Positions 1-9,084 of a DNA stretch of 64,000 nucleotides are shown here, one piece after another; the first letter of the stretch is position 1; each line of letters opens with the position of its first letter. Made by a program: the position numbers and the translations under genes. Source of the DNA: Cupriavidus taiwanensis LMG 19424 (GTDB taxonomy: Bacteria > Pseudomonadota > Gammaproteobacteria > Burkholderiales > Burkholderiaceae); assembly GCF_000069785.1 (NCBI RefSeq), contig NC_010529.1:186001-250000 (forward strand), written 5' to 3'. The notes beneath the pieces are model-generated. The model saw nothing but the letters and a program-made list of their open reading frames with translations. It did no database searches and was not told the DNA's origin.

Positions 1-216
1 AGCCCACGCATGGCTTTGTCCCGTCTCGAAAGCATGGCGCTCCTCGGCATTCCACCCGGCTCCGGCTGGAAGGTCGAGGACATGCGCCGGCTCATCGCAG
101 ACTGCATTCACTACGTGGTGCACATGAAGCGATCGGGCGACATGCGTGTGCTCTCCGAGATCATTGAGATCAAGGGATTTCGCAACAACGACTACGAATT
201 CCAACGCGTTTTCTAA
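1..216 (+). CDS. virB11: VirB11/TrbB-type secretion ATPase, C-terminal end only
   Basis: The reading frame is open from the first base of the window and stops at 216, so only about 71 C-terminal residues are present. The segment beginning S-P-R-M-A-L-S-R-L-E-S-M and ending in I-I-E-I-K-G-F matches the conserved C-terminus of hexameric VirB11 ATPases. These power pilus assembly and substrate transfer at the inner membrane. The nucleotide-binding motifs lie upstream of the window. The pilin gene follows after 18 bases, giving the trb order B-C-D-E-J-L. Confidence is good because of family similarity plus gene order, though the Walker motifs cannot be checked here. Confidence 0.8.
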   Translation, partial: SPRMALSRLESMALLGIPPGSGWKVEDMRRLIADCIHYVVHMKRSGDMRVLSEIIEIKGFRNNDYEFQRVF

Positions 217-234
217 CCTCAGGAGTCCCTCCGC

Positions 235-582
235 ATGACCCCCCAGTTCTCCCTGCGCGCCCGCGCCACCGCACGCAAGTACGCGCCTTCCGTCCTGTTG
301 CTCGTCGGCATGATGGCGGTGGCCACCTCCGCCGCCGCCGCGGACGATTCGTTCCTCGGCAATCTCGGCAACTTCATCTGTGGCATCGCCACCTTCATCA
401 ACACCAAGTACCTCTTCGTCATTGGCCTGATCGTCATCGTGCTCGGCGCGTACGCCTATGCCAATGCGGAGTCGAGCCTGTCCAAGTTCATTTCGGGGGC
501 GTGCGTGGGCGTCGGCCTCGCCGCGGCGGCACCGTCGATCCTCAAGACGCTGAATATTGTGGCCGCCTGCACCGGCTTCTGA
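235..582 (+). CDS. virB2: VirB2/TrbC-type conjugative pilin
   Basis: A 115-residue protein with a basic N-terminus, a hydrophobic signal segment (about residues 18-36) ending in A-A-A-A, and two further hydrophobic stretches (about 55-75 and 85-103). This is the usual VirB2 prepilin layout. The start ATG follows CAGGAG, a good ribosome-binding site. The mature protein should span the inner membrane as a hairpin and then polymerise into the conjugative pilus. It lies directly between virB11 and virB3, as in trb/virB operons. Two cysteines (in FICGI and at the C-terminus) could form a disulphide; this is inference. Confidence 0.82.
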   Translation: MTPQFSLRARATARKYAPSVLLLVGMMAVATSAAAADDSFLGNLGNFICGIATFINTKYLFVIGLIVIVLGAYAYANAESSLSKFISGACVGVGLAAAAPSILKTLNIVAACTGF

Positions 583-583
583 C

Positions 584-913
584 ATGCGCAAGCACCATGT
601 GAGCATCGGCTTGTCGATGCCGCGCCTGATCGCCGGCGCGGTACGCGGACTGGCCATCGCCAACGGCACCATCGTCGCGCTGCTGATCTATGTCACTTAC
701 CGCAGTGGCTGGGAGATCCCGGCGGCGATATTCGTCAGCGGTCTTTGCAACCACGCGCTGCTGGCCTGGCTGACAAGCCGGGATCCATGGTGGAACCAGA
801 TTCTCAACATCTACAACATGTACGGCGACCTGTACGAGTCCGTCCCCTGGCACGGGAAATCTCACTCGGTCTTTCGCCGGCCTTACGGCTTTGACAGCGA
901 CCTGCCATGCTGA
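584..913 (+). CDS. virB3: VirB3/TrbD-type inner-membrane protein
   Basis: A 109-residue protein starting at ATG 584, one base after the pilin stop. A longer in-frame start at 557 would overlap the pilin and is less likely. Two adjacent hydrophobic segments (about residues 22-38 and 45-61) and the C-terminal signature around W-W-N-Q-I-L-N-I-Y match the VirB3/TrbD family, which anchors VirB4 and pilus biogenesis at the inner membrane. Its last seven bases overlap the start of the virB4 gene, so translation is probably coupled. Confidence 0.8.
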   Translation: MRKHHVSIGLSMPRLIAGAVRGLAIANGTIVALLIYVTYRSGWEIPAAIFVSGLCNHALLAWLTSRDPWWNQILNIYNMYGDLYESVPWHGKSHSVFRRPYGFDSDLPC

Positions 914-3363
914 AACTGAAACGCCGGCCGCTGGCCGAGATCGTGCCGTGGCTCACGTCCATTACGCCGGAACTGATCCTGAACAAGGATGGATCACTTC
1001 TGGCGGCCTATGAGTTTCGGGGTGTCGACGCGGATAGCGCCGATGCCAGTGACATTACCTCGGCCCGCGACCAGCTCGACCAGGCTTGCCGATCCTTCGA
1101 CAACCGCATCACCGCCTGGTGGCGGCTGTCCCACCGCCGCACAACCGGCTTCATCGACGGCGATTTCAGCAACAGCGCCGACGCACGTCTGAACGCACTG
1201 AACCGTGCGCATATGACCACCGGGCGGTACTTCCGGAACACGCACGCCCTCAGCATTGCCTACACCCCCGAGTCGGGCATTGCAAAGTTCTTCGAGAAGA
1301 TTGGCTATCACATGACGGTTGGGGGGCGCTCGGTGTACGGCGCCATCGTTGAGGCGGCAAAAGACACGGTTCTCTCTCGCAGCGCTTTCGCCTTCGACAT
1401 GGAGCGGATGCACGCGGATACCCGGCGCTTCGAGGCCATGCTCGATGCATTTACCGGCGGCATTCCGCGCATCAAGCCGACCCGGCTCACCATGCAGGAC
1501 AGCTATGCCGCGCTTCACCAGGTCGCCAATCCTAGCGTGCCGCCGCGCCGCATCCGGTTTCCTGTCACCTTGCTCGACACGCACCTGACGGAATCCGAGG
1601 TCACGGTGGGCGCCGAGCGATTGCTATTCGAATCCGCCCACGGCAAGCGTTATGCCGCGGTTGTTGCGGTGAAGGAATGGATGAGCTTCCAGGAAGCGGC
1701 GCTTGACAGCCTGATGCACGTGGATGCCGAGTTGGATATCTGCATCATGTACCGCTTTCTGGACACCGCGCGCGCCACGGCCTACATCGAGAAGGTGCGC
1801 CGCTTCTACAAGATGGCGGCGGTGAACCTGCGCTCCATGATGAAGCAGTACGTCTCCAAGGAGGAAAGCGAGAACGACGAAGGCCGCGAGGAACTGGCCA
1901 AGGAGGCGGGATACGCACTCAAGCGTCTCACCGCCGAGGGGATCCAGCACGGCTTTGCCAATATCTCGGTGATTGTCTACGCGGATTCCGAAGGTGAATG
2001 CGAGGACGCCGTCAGCGAGGTGGTCGGCGCATTGACCAACGCCGGCTTCGGGACGATCCGCGAGAAGGCGAACCTGATGCCCGCTTGGAACAGTACCCTG
2101 CCTGGCCGCTGGGACAAGCAACGCCGCCTCCAGTTCGTGGAAACGCCGGCCGTGTCCGACATCGCGCCGGTTCGCTCGGTCCTGGAAGGCCCGTCCTATA
2201 ACGCGTGGCTAAGCGAGAAGACCGGAGCGGAAGTGCCTCCCCTGACCTGCCTGCCAACGCGCCACCGCACAATTCAGCGCGTCGACATGCATCAGCGCGG
2301 CGGCAACGGCCATCTGTTCGTCATCGGCCCGATCGGTGCCGGCAAATCGGTGTTCCTGAATTTCCTGGTGTCGCAAGGCGACAGGCACAAGGCGCGGCGG
2401 ATTCGCTTCGACAAGGACCGTTCCACACGCATTCCGACGCTGCTGAGCGGAGGTACCTTCATTGACGTCACCGGGAAGTTTCAGACCAGCACGCCGGTCA
2501 ATCCGTTGTCGCTGCTGGCCGACCCGAAGAACTTCACTTACATCACGGAGTGGCTGACGCTCTCCCTAGAGGATGACGACTTCACGCTGTCGCCTCAGCA
2601 GGTGCAGGATCTCTTTGAGGCCGTCAAGCTGCTGGCTGGCTACCCTCGCGAGCGCTGGACCCTCAGCTCGCTCTCGACGATGCTGCATGCGGATTTGCGC
2701 GGGCGGCTTCAGATCTGGCTCAAGGGTGGTCAGTACGGGCACTTCTTCGATCACGCCGAAGACGCTTTCTCGGTTAGTGACAACCTGTGTATCGAGATGG
2801 GTGAACTGTTCCAGAAGTACGAACGCGCAGCGGTGCTGTTCACCGATTATGCGTTCTACCGGATCAGTCAGTCGATGGATGGCATCCGCTACACGATCAT
2901 CGAGGTCGAGGAATGCGGCTTCTTCTTCCAGAACGAGCGATTCTATCGGCGCTACGAGGATTGGATCACCACCATCCGCAAGCTCAACGGCGCCATCTGG
3001 TGCGCGACGCAGTCCCTGCGTCAGATTGCGCGCGTGGCGAACTTCGAGATCCTCAAGGAAAACATCGCCAACTGGATCTACCTGCCTAACAGCCAGGCTA
3101 AGACCAGTCCCGAACTCTACAAGGAGAAATTCGGGCTAACCGATGACCAAGTGCAGCTGATTTCAGACGCGGTGCCTAACCGCGACTACCTACTGATCAC
3201 TAACACCCAGACACGAATGCTGCAGACGGCATTCTCCGACGAGATGGTGGCCATGCTGCGCTCGGACGGGGTCGCACAGTCAATCTGCGACAAGCACTAC
3301 GCGTCGGGTGAATCCGATTGGCAGGACCGCTATGTGCGCGAAATGCTTGCGCGCGCAGCATAA
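907..3363 (+). CDS. virB4: VirB4/TrbE-type conjugation ATPase
   Basis: An 818-residue protein of normal VirB4 length. The Walker A motif GPIGAGKS is at residues 474-481, and an acidic Walker-B-like stretch (I-I-E-V-E-E-C-G) with downstream RecA-fold segments follows in the C-terminal half. The N-terminal half is the usual less conserved VirB4 region. The enzyme energises pilin extraction and substrate transfer as a membrane-associated hexamer. The start overlaps virB3 by 7 bases and the stop is 15 bases before the next gene. No frameshift is seen, so the gene looks functional. Confidence 0.92.
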   Translation: MLKLKRRPLAEIVPWLTSITPELILNKDGSLLAAYEFRGVDADSADASDITSARDQLDQACRSFDNRITAWWRLSHRRTTGFIDGDFSNSADARLNALNRAHMTTGRYFRNTHALSIAYTPESGIAKFFEKIGYHMTVGGRSVYGAIVEAAKDTVLSRSAFAFDMERMHADTRRFEAMLDAFTGGIPRIKPTRLTMQDSYAALHQVANPSVPPRRIRFPVTLLDTHLTESEVTVGAERLLFESAHGKRYAAVVAVKEWMSFQEAALDSLMHVDAELDICIMYRFLDTARATAYIEKVRRFYKMAAVNLRSMMKQYVSKEESENDEGREELAKEAGYALKRLTAEGIQHGFANISVIVYADSEGECEDAVSEVVGALTNAGFGTIREKANLMPAWNSTLPGRWDKQRRLQFVETPAVSDIAPVRSVLEGPSYNAWLSEKTGAEVPPLTCLPTRHRTIQRVDMHQRGGNGHLFVIGPIGAGKSVFLNFLVSQGDRHKARRIRFDKDRSTRIPTLLSGGTFIDVTGKFQTSTPVNPLSLLADPKNFTYITEWLTLSLEDDDFTLSPQQVQDLFEAVKLLAGYPRERWTLSSLSTMLHADLRGRLQIWLKGGQYGHFFDHAEDAFSVSDNLCIEMGELFQKYERAAVLFTDYAFYRISQSMDGIRYTIIEVEECGFFFQNERFYRRYEDWITTIRKLNGAIWCATQSLRQIARVANFEILKENIANWIYLPNSQAKTSPELYKEKFGLTDDQVQLISDAVPNRDYLLITNTQTRMLQTAFSDEMVAMLRSDGVAQSICDKHYASGESDWQDRYVREMLARAA

Positions 3364-3378
3364 CTTTGGAGAAACAAC

Positions 3379-4137
3379 GTGAAGAAGTGGATCGCCAACA
3401 TCGCCATCGCAACCTCGGTCTTCGGGGCTTCGTCTGCCCACGCTGCCCTGCCGGTCACCGATTGGGTTGGCCTCGTGCAAACCACCATGACGGCAATGCA
3501 GTCGCTGAAAACCGAGGTCTACGAGAATACCAACATCATCTATCAGTACAAGATGATGGCCAACCAGCTTCTGCAGGCCACAGGTCTGGATGTGGCCGCC
3601 ATTACGGAGCAACTGGACTCCATCGCCGATGACATCGGTAAGTACGAGATCTACGGCACCACGCTCAAGGACCTCTACGGCACGGTTTCGGACAACGCCG
3701 ACTACCTGAAGAAGATTCATAGCATGGTCGTCGCTTCGGGAAAAACCAAGGAGCAATGGTTCGAGGACCAGCGCAATCTGTTTAGGAACGGCGACAAGAC
3801 TGCCAAGGCCCTGTTCAGCCTGGGCGAGCAAATCTACAAGAATACGCAGTCAGTGGCGAAGCGCCGGCAAAAGATTCAATCGAGCATTAAGCTCTCGCCG
3901 ACCGCGCAAGCCGCGGCGCAGACGACCAACCAGATGCTGGACGTGCTCGCCAGCCAGAACTCGGATCTGCTGCAGCTCATGAGCGTTCGCGCTCAAGCCG
4001 ACGCGGACAAGGAACAACAGAGCGTCGCGAAGGAATCCCAAAGCGCCGAGGCCATGCGCGCGATTACGATCGCGCAGGATGAAGAACTCAAGCAGCTGCG
4101 CGCCCGCGTGTTCTCCCGCAAGCTGCAAGCTGACTGA
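3379..4137 (+). CDS. VirB5/TrbJ-like periplasmic conjugation protein
   Basis: A 252-residue protein starting at GTG, preceded by the ribosome-binding site TTGGAGAAA. A Sec signal peptide is evident (residues 1-22, ending S-S-A-H-A). The rest is mostly helical with long amphipathic stretches, including a Gln/Lys/Glu-rich C-terminal helix, as in TrbJ and VirB5 minor pilus proteins that sit at the pilus tip or help assembly. The position between VirB4 and VirB6 supports this strongly. Sequence resemblance is to TrbJ more than to Agrobacterium VirB5. No cysteine is present in the mature protein. Confidence 0.72.
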   Translation: MKKWIANIAIATSVFGASSAHAALPVTDWVGLVQTTMTAMQSLKTEVYENTNIIYQYKMMANQLLQATGLDVAAITEQLDSIADDIGKYEIYGTTLKDLYGTVSDNADYLKKIHSMVVASGKTKEQWFEDQRNLFRNGDKTAKALFSLGEQIYKNTQSVAKRRQKIQSSIKLSPTAQAAAQTTNQMLDVLASQNSDLLQLMSVRAQADADKEQQSVAKESQSAEAMRAITIAQDEELKQLRARVFSRKLQAD

Positions 4138-4147
4138 TCCGGTTGCA

Positions 4148-5203
4148 ATGAACGCCATGCTGCTGCGCCTACTGGTTCTGCTTGTCACCGCGGTGCTCTT
4201 GCACACCGCCCCGGCCTTTGCTCAGTCAACGAGTGCCGAAGCCGGGTCCCCTTCCCAGTCCGTGGAGTCTGCCCAGACCCCGCCGTCTTTCTCGGGTCCG
4301 ACGGGCACTGTTGCCGAATCCCTCAAAAGTTGGATTGGGCAGTTCGATTCCTTCCGCACCGGCCTGATTGGGGGCGCCACCTCACTCAGTCAGAGCATAC
4401 GATCGGAGACGGACAAGGTGGCATACGGATTGGCGCTCATTACGCTGACGCTTGCCGCCATCCGGTTCGCCGCCACGAATGATCCAACCAGCGCATGGAA
4501 CGACATCCTGGAAACCATCATGGTGCTCGGCATTCTCGCCTCGATCTATGTGGGATACAGCCAATTTGCGCCGGGCATCTATGATTGGTTCACGACACTC
4601 GCCAACAAGATCGCCGGTACGCGGTCCAGCAATCCGGCGATGACCCTCATCTCGGTGGGCGCGGGATTCCTGGACTCGTACAACCAGGCGATGGACGCGG
4701 CAAGCGGTCTGAGCAAGCTCGGCGTGGCGGTTTCGGGATTGACTCTTCTCTTTACGTTCGTGGTCTGCGCGGTGGCAGCGCTGATGTACAGCTTCTTCAT
4801 CGCCTTGGGTGAGATTCAGGCCGCTGTGGGTATCGTGATCGGCCCCCTTGCAGTAGCCCTGGCGTTCTCCGACTACACACGGCGCTATTTCATGTCGTGG
4901 CTCGATTTCATGATCGGCGCTTCGATGTATATCGTCATCTCAACCATCATGGCGCGACTCGTTTCAAGCGCTTTCACTTCCACGATCGCTGATCAGACTG
5001 GCATTGGCACGAAATCTTTGGCTGGCGCCGCCTATGCCCTTGGTGTTGCCTTGTTCATGCTGCTGGTCGCACTCGAGATTCCCAAGATGTCGGGTGCGGT
5101 CTTTGGATCGGGGGGTGGTCTTAGCGGTGGCGCCGCGGCTCGCCTGGGTATGAAGGCAGCTGGCGGCATCGGTGGGTTCCTCGCCAAGAAGGGCAAGAAA
5201 TGA
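4148..5203 (+). CDS. virB6: VirB6/TrbL-type polytopic membrane protein
   Basis: A 351-residue protein from ATG 4148. An in-frame start at 4079 would overlap the upstream gene by 59 bases and would precede the natural signal sequence. An N-terminal signal or first membrane segment (ending in A-P-A-F-A) is followed by a Ser/Pro/Thr-rich linker. At least five hydrophobic segments come next, among them A-L-I-T-L-T-L-A-A-I and the pair near V-V-C-A-V-A-A-L-M and G-I-V-I-G-P-L-A-V-A. This is the VirB6/TrbL layout of the inner-membrane translocation channel. The C-terminus is Gly/Lys rich. It overlaps the next gene by ATGA. Confidence 0.8.
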   Translation: MNAMLLRLLVLLVTAVLLHTAPAFAQSTSAEAGSPSQSVESAQTPPSFSGPTGTVAESLKSWIGQFDSFRTGLIGGATSLSQSIRSETDKVAYGLALITLTLAAIRFAATNDPTSAWNDILETIMVLGILASIYVGYSQFAPGIYDWFTTLANKIAGTRSSNPAMTLISVGAGFLDSYNQAMDAASGLSKLGVAVSGLTLLFTFVVCAVAALMYSFFIALGEIQAAVGIVIGPLAVALAFSDYTRRYFMSWLDFMIGASMYIVISTIMARLVSSAFTSTIADQTGIGTKSLAGAAYALGVALFMLLVALEIPKMSGAVFGSGGGLSGGAAARLGMKAAGGIGGFLAKKGKK

Positions 5204-6438
5204 CGGTCCATCACCCCTTGCCAGCAGCGGACTTGCTGGCAGCCCACGACAGCCGCCTCGCGTTGGTTCGGCAATACGCCAACGAAACGAACGAGGCAGA
5301 CATCAAGAGCAAGTGGCTGAGCGTGTTGGAACGCTGCGCCGCATGGTTCTCCAGCATGCCGCTTCGGCCGGCCGAACACGCCGAGCCCGGCGGGGCGTTT
5401 CGTGCCACGGTCGAAGCGGCCTACTTCGCCATGCGCCTTTCCGGCGCTCAGAAATTTGCCGCAGACCAGACGTCGGAACGACGGCGCCAGCTTGAACCTC
5501 AGTACCTGTATGCGCTCTTTCTGGCTGCCTGCTGTTCGCGGCTGGACGAGCCCTGTCGCCACTTCCAGTTCTTTCGGCATCGGGATGGAGCGGAATGGGT
5601 TCCTGCCGCACACGGGGCGTTCGGCAGCTGGCTCGGCGCTGACACCTACCAGGTGACGCGGCGGGAGGCAGCGTTGCCGATCGAACGGATGCGCACGGCG
5701 CTGCTCGCGCGAGAGATCCTCGGGGCCGAACGGTTGGGCGCTTTCGACAGCCACGTGCTCTCCGAACTGTTCGGCGCCATCAACCCGGATCCACGACCGT
5801 CAGGCCTGGAGACGCTACTGCACAAGGTTGTGCGGCAAGCAATCGACACCACAACCCAGTTTGAGGTGAAGGCTCGCCGTGCCGCCTTTGCCCCGGACGC
5901 GACCCCAGCGCCGGCGGCGCAGAGCCTGGCCGCCGATGGGGCCGACGCCCCGACGTCGCCAGCGAACCTGCCCCAGGCGAACGCGAATACTGCGAAGACA
6001 GAAGCAGAGACGCCACCCCAAGCGGCAGGTAGCAGACCGGATTCGCCCGATACGGCCAACGGCTCGCCGGCGGTCAGCGAGCCGCATGCACGAGTTGAGA
6101 CGTCTCGCAACGTGGTGCAACTCGACGGAGCGCGTTCGTTGCGCAAGGAGCCGACGCCCGAGGATCCCTTCAAGGCACTCGCTGGCACCTCGAACCTCAT
6201 GCGCGAGTTCTTCAAGGCGCTCTCGCAGGACGCGGCCGCTGGAAAGACGAAAGTGACGCGTGTTGAGGGAAAGGTTGCTATCAGCAAGCGCTCACTCGGC
6301 AACTATGGCATTGCCTCCGACACACTCATTGAGCATCTGCGCAAGTTCAGGCATCTCTACAAGATCGTTGGCCAGGACATCCTGCTGGTCGACGAAGTAG
6401 GAAACCTGATCATGCCTGGCCCGCAATCCGACGCATGA
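5200..6438 (+). CDS. TraI_2-domain protein, degenerate MOBH relaxase relative
   Basis: A 412-residue protein. Residues about 40-160 align by eye with the TraI_2 (HD-like) domain of MOBH relaxases: P-G-G-A-F-R-A-T-V-E-A (63-73) sits where the family has PGGLLRHTLEV, and C-C-S-R-L-D-E-P (111-118) where it has LLHDIGKP. Both the histidine of the first motif and the HD pair of the second are replaced, so metal binding and nicking are unlikely. A Pro/Ala/Thr-rich linker (about 225-320) leads to a TraI_2_C-like domain (about 335-405). Start and stop overlap both neighbours by ATGA, so it is made in step with VirB6 and the coupling protein. It could be an accessory DNA-binding factor; this is inference. 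Confidence 0.62.
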   Translation: MTVHHPLPAADLLAAHDSRLALVRQYANETNEADIKSKWLSVLERCAAWFSSMPLRPAEHAEPGGAFRATVEAAYFAMRLSGAQKFAADQTSERRRQLEPQYLYALFLAACCSRLDEPCRHFQFFRHRDGAEWVPAAHGAFGSWLGADTYQVTRREAALPIERMRTALLAREILGAERLGAFDSHVLSELFGAINPDPRPSGLETLLHKVVRQAIDTTTQFEVKARRAAFAPDATPAPAAQSLAADGADAPTSPANLPQANANTAKTEAETPPQAAGSRPDSPDTANGSPAVSEPHARVETSRNVVQLDGARSLRKEPTPEDPFKALAGTSNLMREFFKALSQDAAAGKTKVTRVEGKVAISKRSLGNYGIASDTLIEHLRKFRHLYKIVGQDILLVDEVGNLIMPGPQSDA

Positions 6439-8300
6439 ATCATTACATTAACCACTTCCGCCCCATTTACGAGTTCCGGGCCGCCGTCGGCTGGGCGCTT
6501 GCTTGCGTGGTGCTGCTCGTGAGCGGCATGCCAAACGGAGCCTACTTCTCACTGGTTTGCCTGGCATTCCTGCTCGTTCGTTCCACACAGGTGTGGCGGG
6601 CGCTGCGGTTCCGGCTTGCCATCTCCACGAAATGGCTGACCCTGATCAGGATCGAAGACCTGCTTGCAAAGAGCCGACAGCTGCGCTCCGCAGACAAAGA
6701 CGAGGATGCCATGTATCTGGGTACCGGATATGAATGGACGCAGAAGCACTGTCAGATCGCCCACGACATCCTGCGTATGCCATCAAGCGATGTTCCGGGG
6801 CTGCCCAAATGGCTGCCGAAGGATACCGTCAAGGCGATCGAGAAAACGTTCGCCCCCGAGCACAGCATTGCGGACCGCTCGCCACAGGGAAAATCCTGGA
6901 TCGGGGGCATGGAATCGCAGCGCGGCCCCATCCCCTTTCACTACAAGGCAATGGGCGGTCACACGTCAATCAGCGGCACTACCGGGTCGGGAAAGACACG
7001 CACGTTCGAGCTGATTTCGACGCAGGTGATCCACAACCCCAATGACGTGTTGATCGCGATCGATCCCAAGAACGATCCCGACTGGGTCGCACGGTGCAAG
7101 CGTGAATGCGAGCGCACCGGACGCAAGTTCTTGTACTGGAAACAGGCGGCGCCCTCGCGATCCATTCGCCTGAACCCGTTGGAAAACTGGTCCCAGCCGT
7201 CGGAAATTCCGACTCGCATCGCCCAACTGATGGAGGAAGGTCCGTTTCGCCAGTTTGCCTTCCTGTTTATTGACCGATCCGTCAAGGGCGAGCTGTACGT
7301 GGGCGACAAGCCGAATCTCCGGTCGATCCTCCAGTACGCTCAGAATGGCATCAACAATTTGCTCGAGCGAGCGCTGGAGCGCTTTTTCCCTGAGGCCGGC
7401 AAGCCTGATTGGGAAGAGGAAGTCACGGCGTACATGCAGAAGGTCGCACAGAAGATGGGTGGCACGCGTCTTGATGCCATGGTCAGTATGTACATCGATC
7501 GATTCGCCAAGCTCGGCAAGGGGCACGAGACGATCGACGGCCTGATTTCAACCTTTCAGCATGACCGCGACCACTATGGCCGGATCATTGCCTCTGCCCT
7601 GCCCCTTCTGCAGATGCTTGCCACCGGAGAGACCGGACTGATGCTGGCGCCCAAAGCGGACGATTTTGAGGATGACCGCGAGATCTGGGATATCGACAAG
7701 GTCATCAAGCAGAAGGCTGTGCTTTATGTCGGCGCCGATTCGCTATCCAATTCGATGGTGGCGCAGGCGGTCATGTCGATGCTGCTGGCCGACATCGCAT
7801 CGGTCGCCGGCGCGATTTACAACTTCTACGCCAAGCCGCCCGAGATTGTCCTGGTTGTCGACGAAGCGGCCGAGGCCATCAACGAGCAATTGCTCCAGCT
7901 CTTGAACAAGGGCCGCGGGGCAGGCTTCAAGGCGTTCGTCGCTTACCAGACCCGCTCCGACTTCACGGCCAAACTCGGAAACGTGGCAAAAATGCAGCAA
8001 GTCTTGGGGAATTTGAACAACCAGATCGTTTTACGCTTGGAAGACATCGACACGGCCAAGTGGTTCTCCGAGAAAGCCGGGACCACAGCCATCCGCAACC
8101 TGGTCGTCTCAAGCAGCACCAGCACCGGAACGGAGGCTCATGTCGGCGAGTTCAGCGGCTCTGTGTCTCGATCGGCCCAGCTTGAGAAGGCGCCGCTCAT
8201 TCCGCACGACCTGGTCATGCAACTGCCGAACCTGCAGTACTTCCTGCGAATCTCTGGAGGCGCCGTCTACCAGGGTCGAATTCCAATTATCACGGACTAA
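6435..8300 (+). CDS. virD4: Type IV coupling protein, VirD4/TraD class
   Basis: A 621-residue protein with two N-terminal membrane segments (about 17-31 and 36-49), a Walker A motif GTTGSGKT at residues 181-188 and a Walker B segment E-I-V-L-V-V-D-E-A. This is the TraD/TraG family hexamer that docks the relaxase-DNA complex onto the secretion channel. The start overlaps the TraI_2-like gene by ATGA. Having the coupling protein immediately after a relaxase-type protein is usual in MOBH elements. The frame is intact and the length normal. Confidence 0.9.
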   Translation: MNHYINHFRPIYEFRAAVGWALACVVLLVSGMPNGAYFSLVCLAFLLVRSTQVWRALRFRLAISTKWLTLIRIEDLLAKSRQLRSADKDEDAMYLGTGYEWTQKHCQIAHDILRMPSSDVPGLPKWLPKDTVKAIEKTFAPEHSIADRSPQGKSWIGGMESQRGPIPFHYKAMGGHTSISGTTGSGKTRTFELISTQVIHNPNDVLIAIDPKNDPDWVARCKRECERTGRKFLYWKQAAPSRSIRLNPLENWSQPSEIPTRIAQLMEEGPFRQFAFLFIDRSVKGELYVGDKPNLRSILQYAQNGINNLLERALERFFPEAGKPDWEEEVTAYMQKVAQKMGGTRLDAMVSMYIDRFAKLGKGHETIDGLISTFQHDRDHYGRIIASALPLLQMLATGETGLMLAPKADDFEDDREIWDIDKVIKQKAVLYVGADSLSNSMVAQAVMSMLLADIASVAGAIYNFYAKPPEIVLVVDEAAEAINEQLLQLLNKGRGAGFKAFVAYQTRSDFTAKLGNVAKMQQVLGNLNNQIVLRLEDIDTAKWFSEKAGTTAIRNLVVSSSTSTGTEAHVGEFSGSVSRSAQLEKAPLIPHDLVMQLPNLQYFLRISGGAVYQGRIPIITD

Positions 8301-8305
8301 TACCA

Positions 8306-8812
8306 ATGCGCAGCAGCCTGTTCCGACAAATCGTCAAGGAATACAAGCTTTCGGCGAAGCTCTCGCCCGTGCTCTCGCTATCGCCGGACCTTGATGACAT
8401 TTGCACGCGGGTAGTCGACTACATCGGCGTGAATTTCCGCGTCCGCGAGGAGCCGCTGGTCAAGGAAATGCTTGCCGACGGCATCACGGCGTGGCGCGCC
8501 GCCCGCAAGCACGGCGATCCCAACGTCGCTTTCATGATGGGGCTGTTCTCCCGCGCTCACGAGCTCTATGGCAAGCGCTATGCCGCGTTCAAGGGCGAAA
8601 AGTACAACGTCTGGTATCCGTTTCACGAATCCATTCCGGCGTTCGAGCAGCGCCAGCCGGATGGCTATGTCTGCCGCGTCGTCGACGAACCGGCACCTGG
8701 CGCAATCACGCAACGCTGCGCAGCGTTTCAGCTCGCTGCCCGGGTCCTGACGGGTTACACCTTCACCCGCTACTTCGAGAACTACGATGTCGCTGGCGAC
8801 TTTGCACACTGA
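8306..8812 (+). CDS. Hypothetical protein of the conjugation operon
   Basis: A 168-residue soluble protein beginning 5 bases after the coupling protein gene. It has no signal peptide or membrane segment and no motif I recognise. It has a helical, charged N-terminal half (K-E-Y-K-L-S-A-K) and aromatic-rich later segments such as Y-N-V-W-Y-P-F-H-E and F-T-R-Y-F-E-N-Y. Position, spacing and codon use place it in the transfer operon. Its last 26 bases overlap the next gene. It may partner the coupling protein, but nothing in the sequence proves that. Confidence 0.6.
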   Translation: MRSSLFRQIVKEYKLSAKLSPVLSLSPDLDDICTRVVDYIGVNFRVREEPLVKEMLADGITAWRAARKHGDPNVAFMMGLFSRAHELYGKRYAAFKGEKYNVWYPFHESIPAFEQRQPDGYVCRVVDEPAPGAITQRCAAFQLAARVLTGYTFTRYFENYDVAGDFAH

Positions 8813-9083
8813 CGCGCGCCGGGCGGCGATCCGAGTCAAACAGGCCCCCGCTCGCCTTGCGGCCAGGCTCTGTGGTGTCGATCCCGCTCTCGCCCTGCAC
8901 ATGCATGAGTGGTTGACGGCGCCGCCCCACCTTGCTCAGGAGATGCCCCAGTCATTCTCCAGCGGAGCGGCCGCGGCATGCTTTGCGCTCGTCAAGATTT
9001 CGGTAGACAAGCCGGCCATCTTCTGGGGCGCTCTGTTCGCTTTTCTGAGCCTGCCGCTATGGCTGGCACTGCGCTGGATCTGA
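8787..9083 (+). CDS. Small membrane-anchored protein of the conjugation operon
   Basis: A 98-residue protein whose ATG lies inside the end of the preceding gene (26-base overlap in another frame). The N-terminal two thirds are soluble and Ala/His rich. The C-terminus carries a hydrophobic segment (about 79-97, A-I-F-W-G-A-L-F-A-F-L-S-L-P), so it is probably tail-anchored in the inner membrane. The next gene starts 1 base after the stop. No known family is recognised. The overlap and downstream spacing support its being a real gene. Confidence 0.5.
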   Translation: MSLATLHTDARRAAIRVKQAPARLAARLCGVDPALALHMHEWLTAPPHLAQEMPQSFSSGAAAACFALVKISVDKPAIFWGALFAFLSLPLWLALRWI

Positions 9084-9084
9084 C

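Noticed and set aside
994..1584. Antisense frame inside virB4, and similar ones at 5032-5754 and 5646-6302
   Set aside because: They lie wholly opposite well-supported genes and have no start signal or recognisable domain.
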